A DNA stretch of 64,000 nt from Candidatus Thiodiazotropha sp. CDECU1 (lineage in GTDB: Bacteria; Pseudomonadota; Gammaproteobacteria; Chromatiales; Chromatiaceae): positions 4,278,001 through 4,342,000 of the forward strand of contig NZ_OY734020.1 in the NCBI RefSeq assembly GCF_963455295.1, given 5' to 3'. The position numbers and the translations under genes were made by a program. The notes beneath the pieces were generated by a model. The model had not been told where the DNA came from, ran no database searches, and worked only from the letters and a program-made list of their open reading frames with translations. This document shows positions 53,946 through 64,000 of this stretch, piece after piece (within the stretch, counting starts at the first letter, position 1; the number at the start of each line of letters is the position of its first letter).

Positions 53946-53977
53946 AAACAAAAAAGGCGCACCTGATGGTGCGCCTT
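53946..53977 (-). terminator. Rho-independent terminator of the pilMNOPQ operon
   Basis: An eight-base-pair stem GGCGCACC/GGTGCGCC with a four-base loop is followed on the minus strand by TTTTTTGTTTG. It lies 23 bases downstream of the pilQ stop. Confidence 0.88.
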
Positions 53978-53999
53978 ATTGAATGGATATTAAAGACAG

Positions 54000-56177
54000 T
54001 TAACGAACAGTCAATGTCTCCTTGAGAATCTTCGGTGTCACGAATATCAGCAGCTCATTGTTATTGTCGATGTTTTCATTGCGCCTGAAAAGGACCCCCG
54101 CATAAGGAATATCCCCGAAAAACGGCACCTTCTCTGTATTTTTCTGCTTGGTTCTTTCAAATACACCACCCAGGACAACAGTTTCACCATTATCCACCAG
54201 TACAGTTGTCTCTATCTCCCTGGTATCGATGGGGGGCACACCTAGCACAGCCCTGGAAAAATCCGGGTTGTCCTTATTGATGACCAGGTCCATGCGAACC
54301 CTGTCATCCGGCGTGATATGGGGTGTTACATCCAGCTTGAGCAACGCCTCTTTAAAAGAGACCTTGGTGGCACCGCTGGATGTCGCTTCCTGATAAGGGA
54401 TTTCGACACCCTGTTTGATGGTGGCCTGGGTTTGATCCGATGTGATAACCCGTGGACTCGAGACCAGTTCACCCCGACCCTCGGTCTGCATCGCGGTCAG
54501 TTCGAGTTGCAGCAGGTATGAACCAACCTTCCCGACCAGGAAGTTCAAACCGCCGGACGGCGCGGTAACCGGCAGATTAACCATCAACCCCTCTTGGTTT
54601 TCTCCATCTTCGTTGTTAATTTCAATGCCTGGAGCAATACCAAAGGTGTTATCGATATAGCCTGGCAAAGCGCCGGCCGTGAGGGAGAAGTTATCACCGA
54701 ACGAGCCATCGAAGTTGGCGCCAAACCGCACCCCCAGGTCCTTTGCAAAATCGTTGTTGGCAATCACTATCCTCGACTCAATCAGGACCTGCCTGACTGG
54801 AATATCGAGTCGCTTCAGCAGACGCCGAATATCTTCCAGCTTGGCTGCCGTATCCTGGATCAACAGGGTATTGGTACGGACGTCAACAGTAACATTGCCT
54901 CGCTCAGACAACAGGCGGTTTTCCTCTGATTTTAGCAACAATGCGAGATCTTCAGCCTTGGCGTAATTGACCTGAATGAAGTCTGAACGCAGGGGGGCCA
55001 ACTCCTCAATTTTCTGCTGGGACTCGAGTTCCAGCTGTTCCCTCGCTGCCACCTCTTCGGTCGGCGCCACCATGATAACATTGTCGATCTGACGCTTGGA
55101 CAGACCCTTAGACTTCAGGATGATATCGAGTGCCTGATCCCATGGTACGTTCTTCAGGCGCAGGGTTATACGACCTCCGACGGTGTCGCTGGTTACGAGA
55201 TTCAAACCTGTGAAGTCAGCCAGCAACTGCAGGACAGCTCTTACCTCGATATCCTGGAAATTGAGAGAAAGCCTTTCACCGGTGAATATCAGGCGCTCTT
55301 TTTGCAGCGCCTCTTTTTCCTGACTGGTCAGCGATCTGACTTCCACAGTAAAGATTTCATTGGCCTGGTATGCCAGGTAGTCATACTCACCGGTGGGTGA
55401 AATCTCGATTCTAACGTTTTCACCTACCGGCTTGGTATCTATCTTGGTGATAGGTGTGGCGAAATCCATAACGTCCAGGGATTGCACCAGGGAGGAGTCT
55501 ATATTGGTCTTGAAGGCCTCAACAACGATCTTACCCCCCTCTTCCCTGACATCTACCGGTGTAGAGGCATTGGTCAGCGTGAGCAGCACCCGGCCTTCGC
55601 CCGCTTCGCCACGCCTAAAATCAACATTGGCGATACCGTAGCTTTCTGCACGAATCTCCGATCCATCACTACTGGCAGGCATCGCTGATGGGACTGCGGC
55701 CTTGGTAACGGTACTCGATCCGATACCTTTGTTGCTCACATCCAGGGTTACCAGCACATCCGAGCCTTTCACCTCTGTTGTATAACCTACCAGCGACGTT
55801 AGATTGATAACGACCCTGGTTCGGTTACCCGCCTGGAGTGCGGTGATGCTGTGAGCAGGCCCTACACCGATGACCTTGGTTTTGTATCCAAGGACGTTAC
55901 TGACACCGGCAAAATCCAGGGAGATTCTTGCTGGATTTTCAGTGGTGAAACTGACTGGATCTGCCACCGGCTCGGTCAACCCCAAGGAAATTTGCACCCT
56001 GTCTCCAGGTAGGGCAGAGAATTTTATGGACTTGAGAGATGCCTCAGCAAACACAATCAGTGGTGTGCTCCAAAGGATCAAGAGCAGAATCACGGCGTTG
56101 AACCTCATGCTCCTGGCTGCTCGCATTTCTGAATGACTTTTCCAATTGTGTCTGAGTGCCATTGGCAAACCCCTCAT
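54000..56177 (-). CDS. pilQ: Type IV pilus secretin PilQ
   Basis: A 725-residue outer-membrane secretin. After a signal peptide come two AMIN domains (SLKSIKFSALPGDRVQISL; YGIANVDFRRGEAGEG), which bind peptidoglycan. The STN/N0 domain (GERLSLNFQDIEVRAVLQLLADFTG) and the N1 domain follow. The secretin core carries GRGELVSSPRVITSD, VPFFGDIPYAGVLFR and ELLIFVTPKIL. It forms the gate for pilus extrusion and may serve natural transformation. The start at 56177 has GAGG upstream; an ATG at 56162 with GAGGGG seven bases before it is an equally credible alternative. Confidence 0.95.
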   Translation of the reverse strand: MRGLPMALRHNWKSHSEMRAARSMRFNAVILLLILWSTPLIVFAEASLKSIKFSALPGDRVQISLGLTEPVADPVSFTTENPARISLDFAGVSNVLGYKTKVIGVGPAHSITALQAGNRTRVVINLTSLVGYTTEVKGSDVLVTLDVSNKGIGSSTVTKAAVPSAMPASSDGSEIRAESYGIANVDFRRGEAGEGRVLLTLTNASTPVDVREEGGKIVVEAFKTNIDSSLVQSLDVMDFATPITKIDTKPVGENVRIEISPTGEYDYLAYQANEIFTVEVRSLTSQEKEALQKERLIFTGERLSLNFQDIEVRAVLQLLADFTGLNLVTSDTVGGRITLRLKNVPWDQALDIILKSKGLSKRQIDNVIMVAPTEEVAAREQLELESQQKIEELAPLRSDFIQVNYAKAEDLALLLKSEENRLLSERGNVTVDVRTNTLLIQDTAAKLEDIRRLLKRLDIPVRQVLIESRIVIANNDFAKDLGVRFGANFDGSFGDNFSLTAGALPGYIDNTFGIAPGIEINNEDGENQEGLMVNLPVTAPSGGLNFLVGKVGSYLLQLELTAMQTEGRGELVSSPRVITSDQTQATIKQGVEIPYQEATSSGATKVSFKEALLKLDVTPHITPDDRVRMDLVINKDNPDFSRAVLGVPPIDTREIETTVLVDNGETVVLGGVFERTKQKNTEKVPFFGDIPYAGVLFRRNENIDNNNELLIFVTPKILKETLTVR

Positions 56178-56193
56178 CTCGAATTCCTCTTGA

Positions 56194-56733
56194 CTATTCC
56201 GCCAGCGCCAGCGCAGCCTGGCGCTCAATATATCCACCAGAACCATCCTGTACTATCTCAGTCAATTCGATTCTGTCTTCAGAAATCAGTAAGATACGGC
56301 CATGATTTTGGCCCATATAGTTACCGCTTTTAACTTTGTGTACAGTCCCTTCCTTGGTCTTCACCAATCCCCATGTGGCCCCGATTTGCTCTAGTGTGCC
56401 AACCATCCGAATAGAGTCTAATGGAAAGCTTTCAAGCTCCTCTTTACGCCGGTTGAAATCTGGCCTGATACCACTCCCCGCAACACTTGCCGTTTCAGTC
56501 TGTTCACCATTGATGTCAAGAAACGGATTTCTACGCCCTGTATCGGCGTAAATGAAGGTCTCGATCTGTCTGATCTCGGGTAGAGGCTCTATACGTTCCG
56601 GCGGTCTTGATTTTTGCTCTGCGATAAAACCACTCAGCTCTTCCAGGTTTGGATTGGCACAACCCGACAGAAGAGCCAGAGAAACAAGGGAAATAAGCAA
56701 CAGGACCCTGTGGTTGAGAATACGCATACTCAT
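56194..56733 (-). CDS. pilP: Type IV pilus lipoprotein PilP
   Basis: A 179-residue lipoprotein with lipobox LLSGC, a disordered linker and the PilP beta domain (GTLEQIGATWGLVKTKEGTVHKV, then YMGQNHGRILLI). It links PilNO of the inner membrane to the PilQ secretin. It overlaps pilO by four bases. Confidence 0.94.
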   Translation of the reverse strand: MSMRILNHRVLLLISLVSLALLSGCANPNLEELSGFIAEQKSRPPERIEPLPEIRQIETFIYADTGRRNPFLDINGEQTETASVAGSGIRPDFNRRKEELESFPLDSIRMVGTLEQIGATWGLVKTKEGTVHKVKSGNYMGQNHGRILLISEDRIELTEIVQDGSGGYIERQAALALAE

Positions 56734-57332
56734 TCACCTTCCTCTTCATCAAGATAGCGATAAGTCTTTGCTGTCGCTTCAAGGAGCAGATCAGCATTTG
56801 CATCATCTTTCGATGTTCTGCTTATCTTGATATTGTGAATTGTCACGATTCGCGGTAATGCAGCCAACCCGCTGATAAAATGACCAAACTCATGATATTG
56901 GCCAGTCACTTTAACCTGTATCGGGAGCTCAGCGTAAAACTCTCTTGGCACCTCATCCAACGGCTTGAATAACTCAAATTCCAGTCCGGCTGCCAGGCCT
57001 GTTTGGGATACATCAACAAGTAACTCAGCCACCTCCGTCTTATCCGGTAGCTGTCGCAACATGGTTCCGAAAGACTGTTTCATCTCTTCCAACTGCTTTC
57101 TGTAGGCGTCAAGATTGGCTGCTTTTCTCTGTTTTTTCGCAAAGTCAGCACGCAGTGTTTGCTCCTCTTTCTGCACCTTTTCCAGATTGGCTATGTCTTC
57201 CTCTACAACCAGATAATAGCCGGCAACCAAAACCGCGATGGCTGCCAGTACAACCACAACGATTTTAATCGGCATCGGCCAGATGCCCACATTATTGAAA
57301 TCGAGTTCATTGAGATCGTCGATAATACTCAT
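56730..57332 (-). CDS. pilO: Type IV pilus inner-membrane protein PilO
   Basis: A 200-residue protein with one N-terminal transmembrane helix (IKIVVVVLAAIAVLVAGYYLVV), a coiled-coil stretch and the PilO ferredoxin-like domain (LPIQVKVTGQYHEFGHFISGLAALPRIV). It forms a heterodimer with PilN and aligns the pilus motor. Overlaps pilN by four bases. Confidence 0.95.
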   Translation of the reverse strand: MSIIDDLNELDFNNVGIWPMPIKIVVVVLAAIAVLVAGYYLVVEEDIANLEKVQKEEQTLRADFAKKQRKAANLDAYRKQLEEMKQSFGTMLRQLPDKTEVAELLVDVSQTGLAAGLEFELFKPLDEVPREFYAELPIQVKVTGQYHEFGHFISGLAALPRIVTIHNIKISRTSKDDANADLLLEATAKTYRYLDEEEGE

Positions 57333-57888
57333 TGCTCAGCCTCCGCATTCTGGGAGGTTTGTTTCACCATAAGCTCAAACTGGCTGTATCCGGTACCGGT
57401 CTTTTCCTTACTCTCGATAAACACCAAGGAGGGCTTTTCCAGCCATTCAGAATCGTCGATGTTACGCATCATGGAGGATACTCGCGCATTCGACTGGGCC
57501 TGTCCGGTAAATGTAACCTTGTTGCCCACCTGTTCAATTTGATCGAGGAAAACACCGTCTGGCAGCGAGGTCACCACCTCGTCGAACAGGTGCACTATTT
57601 GCGGCCTGCTACTCTGCAGCTCTTGGATAATATTCATTCTGGCCAGGAGATTTTGCTTGGTTTTGTCAAGATCCTGTATTTCACGGATCTCTTTTTCAAC
57701 AGCGGCTATCTCTTTCTCCAGATATTGGTTGCGTGTATTCTGCGCCCCGATCTGGCTCAGGATCAGCTGGTGTATGCCAAATACGATAAATGCAGCTGCC
57801 AACGCACCTGCCAACACCATCAGCCCGAATTCCTTCTGGCGCTCTTTGCGCTCCGCTTCACGCCATGGGAGTAGATTTATGCGCGCCA

Positions 57889-57889
<1 letters not shown>
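57329..57889 (-). CDS. pilN: Type IV pilus inner-membrane protein PilN
   Basis: A 186-residue protein beginning MARINLLPWREAERKERQKEF, the INLLPWR motif that docks into PilM. One transmembrane helix, a coiled coil and a ferredoxin-like periplasmic domain follow. It overlaps pilM by one base (start/stop). Confidence 0.95.
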
Positions 57890-58995
<1,106 letters not shown>

Positions 58996-59029
58996 TTAAC
59001 TAGGATTCTCTTTAAATAGAGTAAGTAAC

Positions 59030-59058
59030 TATATAGCAGCAAATGATTTTTTTGTGAA
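59030..59058 (-). promoter_or_regulatory. Sigma-70-type promoter of the pilM operon
   Basis: On the minus strand TTCACA (59053-59058) is followed after 17 bases by TATATA (59030-59035), close to consensus and correctly spaced, about 70 bases before the pilM ATG. The region between pilM and the divergent penicillin-binding protein gene is AT-rich. Confidence 0.55.
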
Positions 59059-59169
59059 GACATTTTTTCACAAAAGAGCTAATAATGCTCACATTTTATT
59101 TGCTAGACTATCGACCTTCATACGGACCATTCTGGTCTGCCCTGATAAACTAATTCTGTGAACCAGCGC

Positions 59170-61641
59170 ATGAAGTCGTTTTACAGACTCACAAGATACC
59201 TCGTTTACTTCTTATTCGGCCTGTCATTGATAGGTGCCGTTACCCTTTTTGGCGCCTATCTCTACCTTGAACCCAAGTTGCCATCCATCGAAACACTCAA
59301 GGATGTGCGACTACAGGTCCCCCTTCGAATCTACAGTTACGATCACCTGCTCATTGCTGAGTTTGGCGAGAAACGTCGAGAACCACTCGATTTCGAACAA
59401 ATCCCGCCAATCATGATCAATGCCTTCCTCGCCGCTGAGGACGACCGCTTTTTCCAACATCCCGGCGTAGACTATCAAGGCATACTACGTGCCGCCATGC
59501 AGCTCCTGCTCACCGGTGAGCGAAGACAGGGCGGCAGTACCATCACCATGCAGGTCGCCAGGAACTTCTTCCTCAGCCGCAAAAAAACCTACACCCGAAA
59601 ACTCAATGAGATATTTCTCGCGTTGAAGATCGAACGGATGCTCTCCAAAGAGGAGATTCTCGAACTCTATCTCAACAAGATCTACCTCGGCCACCGCTCA
59701 TACGGTGTCGGTGCGGCTGCCTTAGTCTATTACGGCCGACCTGTAGAAAAACTTGAGCTTTCTGAAATTGCCATGATTGCAGGGCTCCCCAAAGCCCCAT
59801 CCCGCTATAACCCCATATCTGATCCATCACGGGCATTACTGCGCCGAAATTACGTTTTGGGTCGTATGCGGGAGCTCAACTATATCAGCCATTTAGAGTA
59901 CGACACAGCAAAAGCTGCACCGATAACCGCCAAACTCCACACCGCCCCAAGCGAAGTCGAAGCCCCCTACGTTGCCGAAATGGCCCGGGCAGAGGCGGTC
60001 AATCGCTTTGGTCAGGACGCATACACCAGTGGCTATAGTATCACCACAACCATCGACAGCCACCTGCAATCTGCTGCAAATCATGCGCTACGTCAAGCAA
60101 TCCAGGCCTATGACAAACGGCACGGTTATCGTGGTGTAGCGGGACAGCATGATATCACCGACATTACGGATGAGTCTGAACTGATAGCCCTGCTTGACGA
60201 ACAGCAGGATGTCACAAGCATGAAAAAGGCCATTGTCACAGCCATTGGCGAGCAGCATGCAGAGGTCCTTACAGCCCAGGGTGAGAGGTTGAAACTCGAG
60301 TGGCAGGCCCTGTCATGGGCAAGCGCCTACGTCAACCATGACATCAAAAAAGAGGCGCCCAAGACGACTCAAGAGATTCTCTCCGTCGGCGACCAAATCT
60401 ACCTCTACTGGGAGATCCCTGAAGAGGGTGATCCCTATTGGCGGCTGGCGCAGATCCCTGCCGCCTCTGGTGCGCTGATTTCGATATCACCGGACAATGG
60501 CTCAATTAAGGCGCTGGTCGGTGGTTACGATTTTTATCTCAGCAAGTTCAATCGGGTGACACAAGCCAAGCGTCAACCCGGTTCGGGCTTCAAACCCTTC
60601 ATCTACTCTGCCGCCCTGGAAGCCGGTTTTACCCCCGCCACCCTGATAAACGATGCCCCGGTGGTATTTGAAGATGACGCCCTTGAGGCAGTTTGGCGAC
60701 CTGAAAACTATAGCGGCAAGTTTTTTGGTCCCACACGACTCCGTTTTGCATTGACTCACTCCCGCAACCTGGTTTCCATCAGATTACTGCGCAAGATGGG
60801 TATAAGGCACGCCATCAACTACGCTACCCGCTTCGGCTTCGATAAAAATGACCTGCCCCACGACCTCTCCCTGGCATTAGGCAGTGGCTCGGTCACGCCC
60901 CTCGCCATGGCCGGCGGCTATAGCACCCTGGCGAACGGCGGCTTCTATGTACCACCCCACATCATAGAATTGATCCGTGACGATCAAGATAATGCCATTT
61001 ATCAGGCAAACCCGATTCAGGTCTGCGACAAATCCATGCAACAACTGGCCGAAGAGGCCGCCCAATCCTCCCTTGAAGCGACACCACCCGAACCAGAGGA
61101 CGTAGAGGGTGAGACGGAAAACTTGATTCCACGCTGTGCAAAACGCGCCATTACCGAGCAGAACCACTACCTGATGCATTCAATGCTGCGCGATGTCATT
61201 CAGCAAGGCACCGCCCGCAAGGCCCGCTCTCTTGGCAGAAAGGATATTGCGGGCAAGACAGGTACCACAAATGATCAACGAGATGCCTGGTTCAACGGCT
61301 TCAACCACTATCTGGTCACAACCACCTGGCTCGGCTTTGATGATGTGGAGCCATTGGGTCGGGGGGAAGTTGGCGGCCGTGCCGCACTTCCCGCCTGGAT
61401 AGACTATATGCAGGTGGCACTGAACGGCGTCGAAGAGGTCATACCTGACATGCCACCCAAAATGGTCACTATGCGGATTGATGTCGATTCCGGCCAACCG
61501 GTGGGTGTCGGCAGCACGAATGCGATCTTCGAGGTATTCGAGGTCGACAAAGCACCTAAAATTCCGCAAAAAGGCCGTTCCGGGCAAATCGGAGGGAGTA
61601 GCTCTCAGACAAACATAACACCCATAGAAGATCCCTTTTAA
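59170..61641 (+). CDS. mrcA: Penicillin-binding protein 1A (bifunctional peptidoglycan synthase)
   Basis: A class A PBP of 823 residues (827 if the in-frame GTG at 59158 is used). One N-terminal transmembrane helix is followed by the GT51 transglycosylase with AAEDDRFFQHPGVDY, RQGGSTITMQVARN and LYLNKIYLG. An OB-like insert comes next, then the transpeptidase with the serine motif RQPGSGFKP, SRN and KTGTTNDQRDAWF. It builds and cross-links peptidoglycan at the outer face of the inner membrane. Its divergent position from pilM is typical of gammaproteobacteria. Confidence 0.95.
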   Translation: MKSFYRLTRYLVYFLFGLSLIGAVTLFGAYLYLEPKLPSIETLKDVRLQVPLRIYSYDHLLIAEFGEKRREPLDFEQIPPIMINAFLAAEDDRFFQHPGVDYQGILRAAMQLLLTGERRQGGSTITMQVARNFFLSRKKTYTRKLNEIFLALKIERMLSKEEILELYLNKIYLGHRSYGVGAAALVYYGRPVEKLELSEIAMIAGLPKAPSRYNPISDPSRALLRRNYVLGRMRELNYISHLEYDTAKAAPITAKLHTAPSEVEAPYVAEMARAEAVNRFGQDAYTSGYSITTTIDSHLQSAANHALRQAIQAYDKRHGYRGVAGQHDITDITDESELIALLDEQQDVTSMKKAIVTAIGEQHAEVLTAQGERLKLEWQALSWASAYVNHDIKKEAPKTTQEILSVGDQIYLYWEIPEEGDPYWRLAQIPAASGALISISPDNGSIKALVGGYDFYLSKFNRVTQAKRQPGSGFKPFIYSAALEAGFTPATLINDAPVVFEDDALEAVWRPENYSGKFFGPTRLRFALTHSRNLVSIRLLRKMGIRHAINYATRFGFDKNDLPHDLSLALGSGSVTPLAMAGGYSTLANGGFYVPPHIIELIRDDQDNAIYQANPIQVCDKSMQQLAEEAAQSSLEATPPEPEDVEGETENLIPRCAKRAITEQNHYLMHSMLRDVIQQGTARKARSLGRKDIAGKTGTTNDQRDAWFNGFNHYLVTTTWLGFDDVEPLGRGEVGGRAALPAWIDYMQVALNGVEEVIPDMPPKMVTMRIDVDSGQPVGVGSTNAIFEVFEVDKAPKIPQKGRSGQIGGSSSQTNITPIEDPF

Positions 61642-61648
61642 ACCGGCC

Positions 61649-62260
61649 ATGCAGACAGGAAAACGTGAATTACAGCGACTAATCGCCTATGAGGCAGCGC
61701 GCATTCTGACCGAACTGCGTAGTGACAACATCAGTTATGCCTGTCAGAAAGCAGCAGCGAAATATGGTGTCACAAAACGCCAGCTTCTACCCTCCCGGGA
61801 CGAAGTGGAAAACGCACTGAGGGAGCAACAACGCTTGCTGCGGGGGTCGAGTCAGTCCGATAGCATGCATGCCCTGCGTCTCAGCGCGCTCAATGCCATG
61901 CAGGCTTTAAGACAGTTTCAACCCAGGCTTGTGGGTGCCGTCCTGGATGGCACTGCCGATAGTAACAGCAAGGTGCGATTGCACCTGTTTGCCGATACCC
62001 CCGAAGATCTACTCTTCACTTTGACCGATCTGCAGATCCCCTGGCAGGAAAAGCAGCGCCGGATGCACTTCAGCGATGGCAACACAGAGTCGGTACCATG
62101 CTTTCTATTCACTGCTGACGGTGTCGGTTTCGAACTGAGCGTACTTCCAGCGCATAACCCGCGTAACCGTCCATTAGATCCGCTGGACAATCAGCCCATC
62201 CAGGGTGCGACCATCAAACAGCTGCAACAACTCATCGAAACAGTCGATGAAAGCAGTTAG
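61649..62260 (+). CDS. Conserved hypothetical protein, possible nucleotidyltransferase-like fold
   Basis: A 203-residue protein: N-terminal helical part (ELQRLIAYEAARILTEL) and a C-terminal part with RPRLVGAVLDGTADSNSKV-like order (RLVGAVLDGTADSNSKVRLH), resembling known gammaproteobacterial proteins of unknown function near peptidoglycan or ppGpp-like genes. The VLDGTADSNSKVRLHLF stretch recalls a nucleotidyltransferase GS...D/H loop, but the catalytic aspartates are not conserved, so activity is doubtful. It follows mrcA by seven bases. Its TAG stop codon is formed at the left end of the repeat element at 62258. Confidence 0.7.
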   Translation: MQTGKRELQRLIAYEAARILTELRSDNISYACQKAAAKYGVTKRQLLPSRDEVENALREQQRLLRGSSQSDSMHALRLSALNAMQALRQFQPRLVGAVLDGTADSNSKVRLHLFADTPEDLLFTLTDLQIPWQEKQRRMHFSDGNTESVPCFLFTADGVGFELSVLPAHNPRNRPLDPLDNQPIQGATIKQLQQLIETVDESS

Positions 62261-62526
62261 GGCCTGTTAACACTAAACCAATGCACTCTGCTGGGACTGT
62301 TTTTGCGCCCAGCAAGGCAGAATGAGCGTGGTGTAGCCCGGCTACATGAGCGAATGATAACGCCGCTGGGCGCAAAAACAGCCCCAGCCCTTCGGGTTGC
62401 GCCTGAAAAAGCGCCACTCAGCGTTGCTCGTCGTTCATTTGGAGTGACCAAACTTCTCTCCTCGCGCCTTGATTGGCGCTTTTTCAGGCACAACAGTGTG
62501 CATTGGATTAGTGTTAACAGGCCCTA
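62258..62526. mobile_element. Longer composite MITE-like element
   Basis: A 269-base element with ends TAGGGCCTGTTAACACTAA and the inverse TTAGTGTTAACAGGCCCTA, flanked by TA as in the copy at 28806. Its first 140 bases contain the same core in the opposite orientation (for example GCGTGGTGTAGCC). About 100 further bases carry a second inverted pair (GCGCCTGAAAAAGCGCCA and TTGGCGCTTTTTCAGGC). It fills the gap between the convergent hypothetical gene and gltA. No transposase is present. Frames across it are non-coding. Confidence 0.87.
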
Positions 62527-62528
62527 GA

Positions 62529-63833
62529 TCATCGCTCGCTTGAAGGCACATAATCGCGTCTGGCATAGCCCTTATAGATCTGACGCGGGCGACCGATTTT
62601 CTGCCTCGGGTCATCCATCATTTCCAACCAATGGGCCACCCACCCCACAGTCCGGGCAATAGCGAACATTACCGTGAACATGTTGTTGGGTATACCCAGC
62701 GCCCGGTAGATGATACCGGAGTAGAAATCCACATTCGGATAGAGCTTGCGTTCGATAAAATACTCATCATTCAGTGCAATCTCTTCCAGCCGCTGAGCCA
62801 ACTCAAACATTGGATTGTTCTTGGTGTCCGTCTGTTTTGCCAATACCTCATGACAAACCTCGCGAATGATACCGGCACGCGGATCGTACTTCTTGTAGAC
62901 ACGATGCCCGAATCCCATCAAACGAAAACCGTCGTCCTTATCCTTGGCCTTGGCGATATATTTATCAATTTGAGATACATCACCAATCTCACTGAGCATA
63001 TCCAGGACCGCCTCGTTGGCGCCGCCATGTGCGGGCCCCCACAACGACGCTATACCTGCAGCGATACAGGCGAAGGGATTGGCCAGCGAACTGCCCGCGA
63101 GCCGCACAGTGGAGGTACTGGCATTCTGCTCATGATCCGCATGCAGGATAAAAAGCAGATTCAGCGCCTTTTCTGCAACCGGATCCACTACATACTCTTC
63201 GCAGGGGGTGGCGAACATCATGTGCAACAGGTTTGCGCAGTAGGAGAGCTCGTTGCGTGGATACATGAACGGCTCGCCCACACTGTGTTTGTAACTGGCT
63301 GCGGCAATCGTCGGCATTTTCGCAATCAACCTGTGCGCCGCGACTCTGCGCAACTCCGAATCATTGATATCCAGTGAGTCGTGATAAAAAGCGGAGAGTG
63401 AACCAACCACCCCCACCATGATGGCCATAGGGTGCGCATCATAATGAAAACCATCAAAAAAATGGGTCAGGGTCTCGTTCAACATTGTGTGGCGGTTGAT
63501 CAGCTGGTCGAAATCCTGCAGCTGCCCATCTGTTGGCAATTCTCCATTCAAGAGCAGATAGGCAGTCTCTAAAAAGTCGCCATTCTCTGCCAGCTGTTCA
63601 ATGGGATAGCCACGATACTCCAGAATACCCACCTCGCCCTGGATGAAGGTTATCTTACTTTTACAACTTGCCGTGGACATAAACCCTGGATCATAGGTGA
63701 AGACTCCGGCCTCTTTGTAGAGTGCCGAGACATCTATTGCGGGGGGACCTTGCGTCGATTCCCTTACAGGCAATTTTATCGACACCCCAGTCTCGTCATT
63801 CGTCAAGGTATAGGTCTTTAGGTTATCCGCCAT
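62529..63833 (-). CDS. gltA: Citrate synthase (type II)
   Basis: A 434-residue enzyme with the family motifs [30 protein letters not shown] (catalytic histidine), [14 protein letters not shown] (second histidine) and the catalytic aspartate in VDFYSG. The extended N-terminal domain marks the NADH-sensitive gammaproteobacterial type. It condenses acetyl-CoA, such as that from DmpF, with oxaloacetate. GGAG lies nine bases before the ATG; TATAAT occurs on the minus strand near 63963-63968, but the -35 spacing is poor. Its stop lies two bases after the repeat element. Confidence 0.96.
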   Translation of the reverse strand: MADNLKTYTLTNDETGVSIKLPVRESTQGPPAIDVSALYKEAGVFTYDPGFMSTASCKSKITFIQGEVGILEYRGYPIEQLAENGDFLETAYLLLNGELPTDGQLQDFDQLINRHTMLNETLTHFFDGFHYDAHPMAIMVGVVGSLSAFYHDSLDINDSELRRVAAHRLIAKMPTIAAASYKHSVGEPFMYPRNELSYCANLLHMMFATPCEEYVVDPVAEKALNLLFILHADHEQNASTSTVRLAGSSLANPFACIAAGIASLWGPAHGGANEAVLDMLSEIGDVSQIDKYIAKAKDKDDGFRLMGFGHRVYKKYDPRAGIIREVCHEVLAKQTDTKNNPMFELAQRLEEIALNDEYFIERKLYPNVDFYSGIIYRALGIPNNMFTVMFAIARTVGWVAHWLEMMDDPRQKIGRPRQIYKGYARRDYVPSSER

Positions 63834-64000
63834 GTTGAGCTCCGTGAGTTACTTCAAGGCTTACGTCCGATCAGTGCATTGCGTCTGCGACTGACAATAC
63901 CCTAGATCGCGTATGGTAAAAACGACATCAATTAAACATTACTATTTTTTATAGGAGGCAAAATTATAGCCTGGAGAGGACCAGGTTCATCAACCAGTTT

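Noticed and set aside
62232-62527. Several short frames across the repeat at 62258
   Set aside because: They follow from the inverted repeat structure, and similar peptides occur in the copy at 28806; they are not genes.

Overview
The window is about 64 kb of a gammaproteobacterial chromosome. The housekeeping order pilMNOPQ-aroK-aroB-damX-like-gltB-gltD, a type II citrate synthase, slyX, ycgL and glgP all fit this class. A sulfur-oxidising or denitrifying Chromatiales-like relative is plausible, but that is inference. I see no tRNA, rRNA, CRISPR array, phage or complete insertion sequence.

Positions 1-28800 are a catabolic island for phenol and related monoaromatics. From right to left on the minus strand it carries a multicomponent phenol hydroxylase (dmpK-L-M-N-O), catechol 2,3-dioxygenase (dmpB), the reductase and ferredoxin (dmpP, dmpQ), and a meta-cleavage lower pathway (dmpC, dmpE, an AhpD-like gene, dmpF, dmpG, dmpH). 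Next come a lipoprotein of the YCF48 type, an RND/MMPL exporter, an outer-membrane DUF1302 protein, a periplasmic DUF1329 protein, a hydroxychromene-carboxylate isomerase-like protein and a small GST. A divergent XylR/DmpR-type sigma-54 activator (24888-26552) and a GntR/FCD regulator (16587-17294) frame the two halves. A second RND transporter sits between dmpP and dmpB on the opposite strand and splits the usual dmp operon. Good -24/-12 (sigma-54) promoters are visible in front of dmpK (24513-24528) and of the DUF1302 gene (5179-5194). The membrane module therefore probably belongs to the same regulon. An ATCGAT-centred palindrome recurs in front of the DUF1302 gene and of dmpP, and is a candidate GntR operator. 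The 4-oxalocrotonate tautomerase (dmpI) and the hydrolase (dmpD) are not in the window.

Positions 26600-41100 are mixed accessory genes: an AEC-type carrier overlapping an unknown polytopic membrane protein, a small orphan protein, an exosortase-type AAA ATPase, a bacterioferritin-comigratory peroxiredoxin, a hybrid histidine kinase coupled to a REC-PAS protein, an ArsR-type regulator, slyX, a periplasmic phospholipase-D protein, a KASIII-like ketoacyl synthase, and a secreted lipoprotein plus DsbC-like protein next to a LuxR solo with all six acyl-homoserine-lactone pocket residues.

Positions 41100-64000 are core metabolism and envelope: ycgL-glgP, gltD-gltB, a damX-like SPOR protein, aroB-aroK, pilQ-P-O-N-M, divergent penicillin-binding protein 1A, a conserved hypothetical gene and gltA. 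A non-coding repeat family with TA-flanked inverted ends (MITE-like) is present at 28806-28970, at 62258-62526 and as a single end at 19720. In two of the three sites the repeat end supplies the stop codon of the upstream gene.
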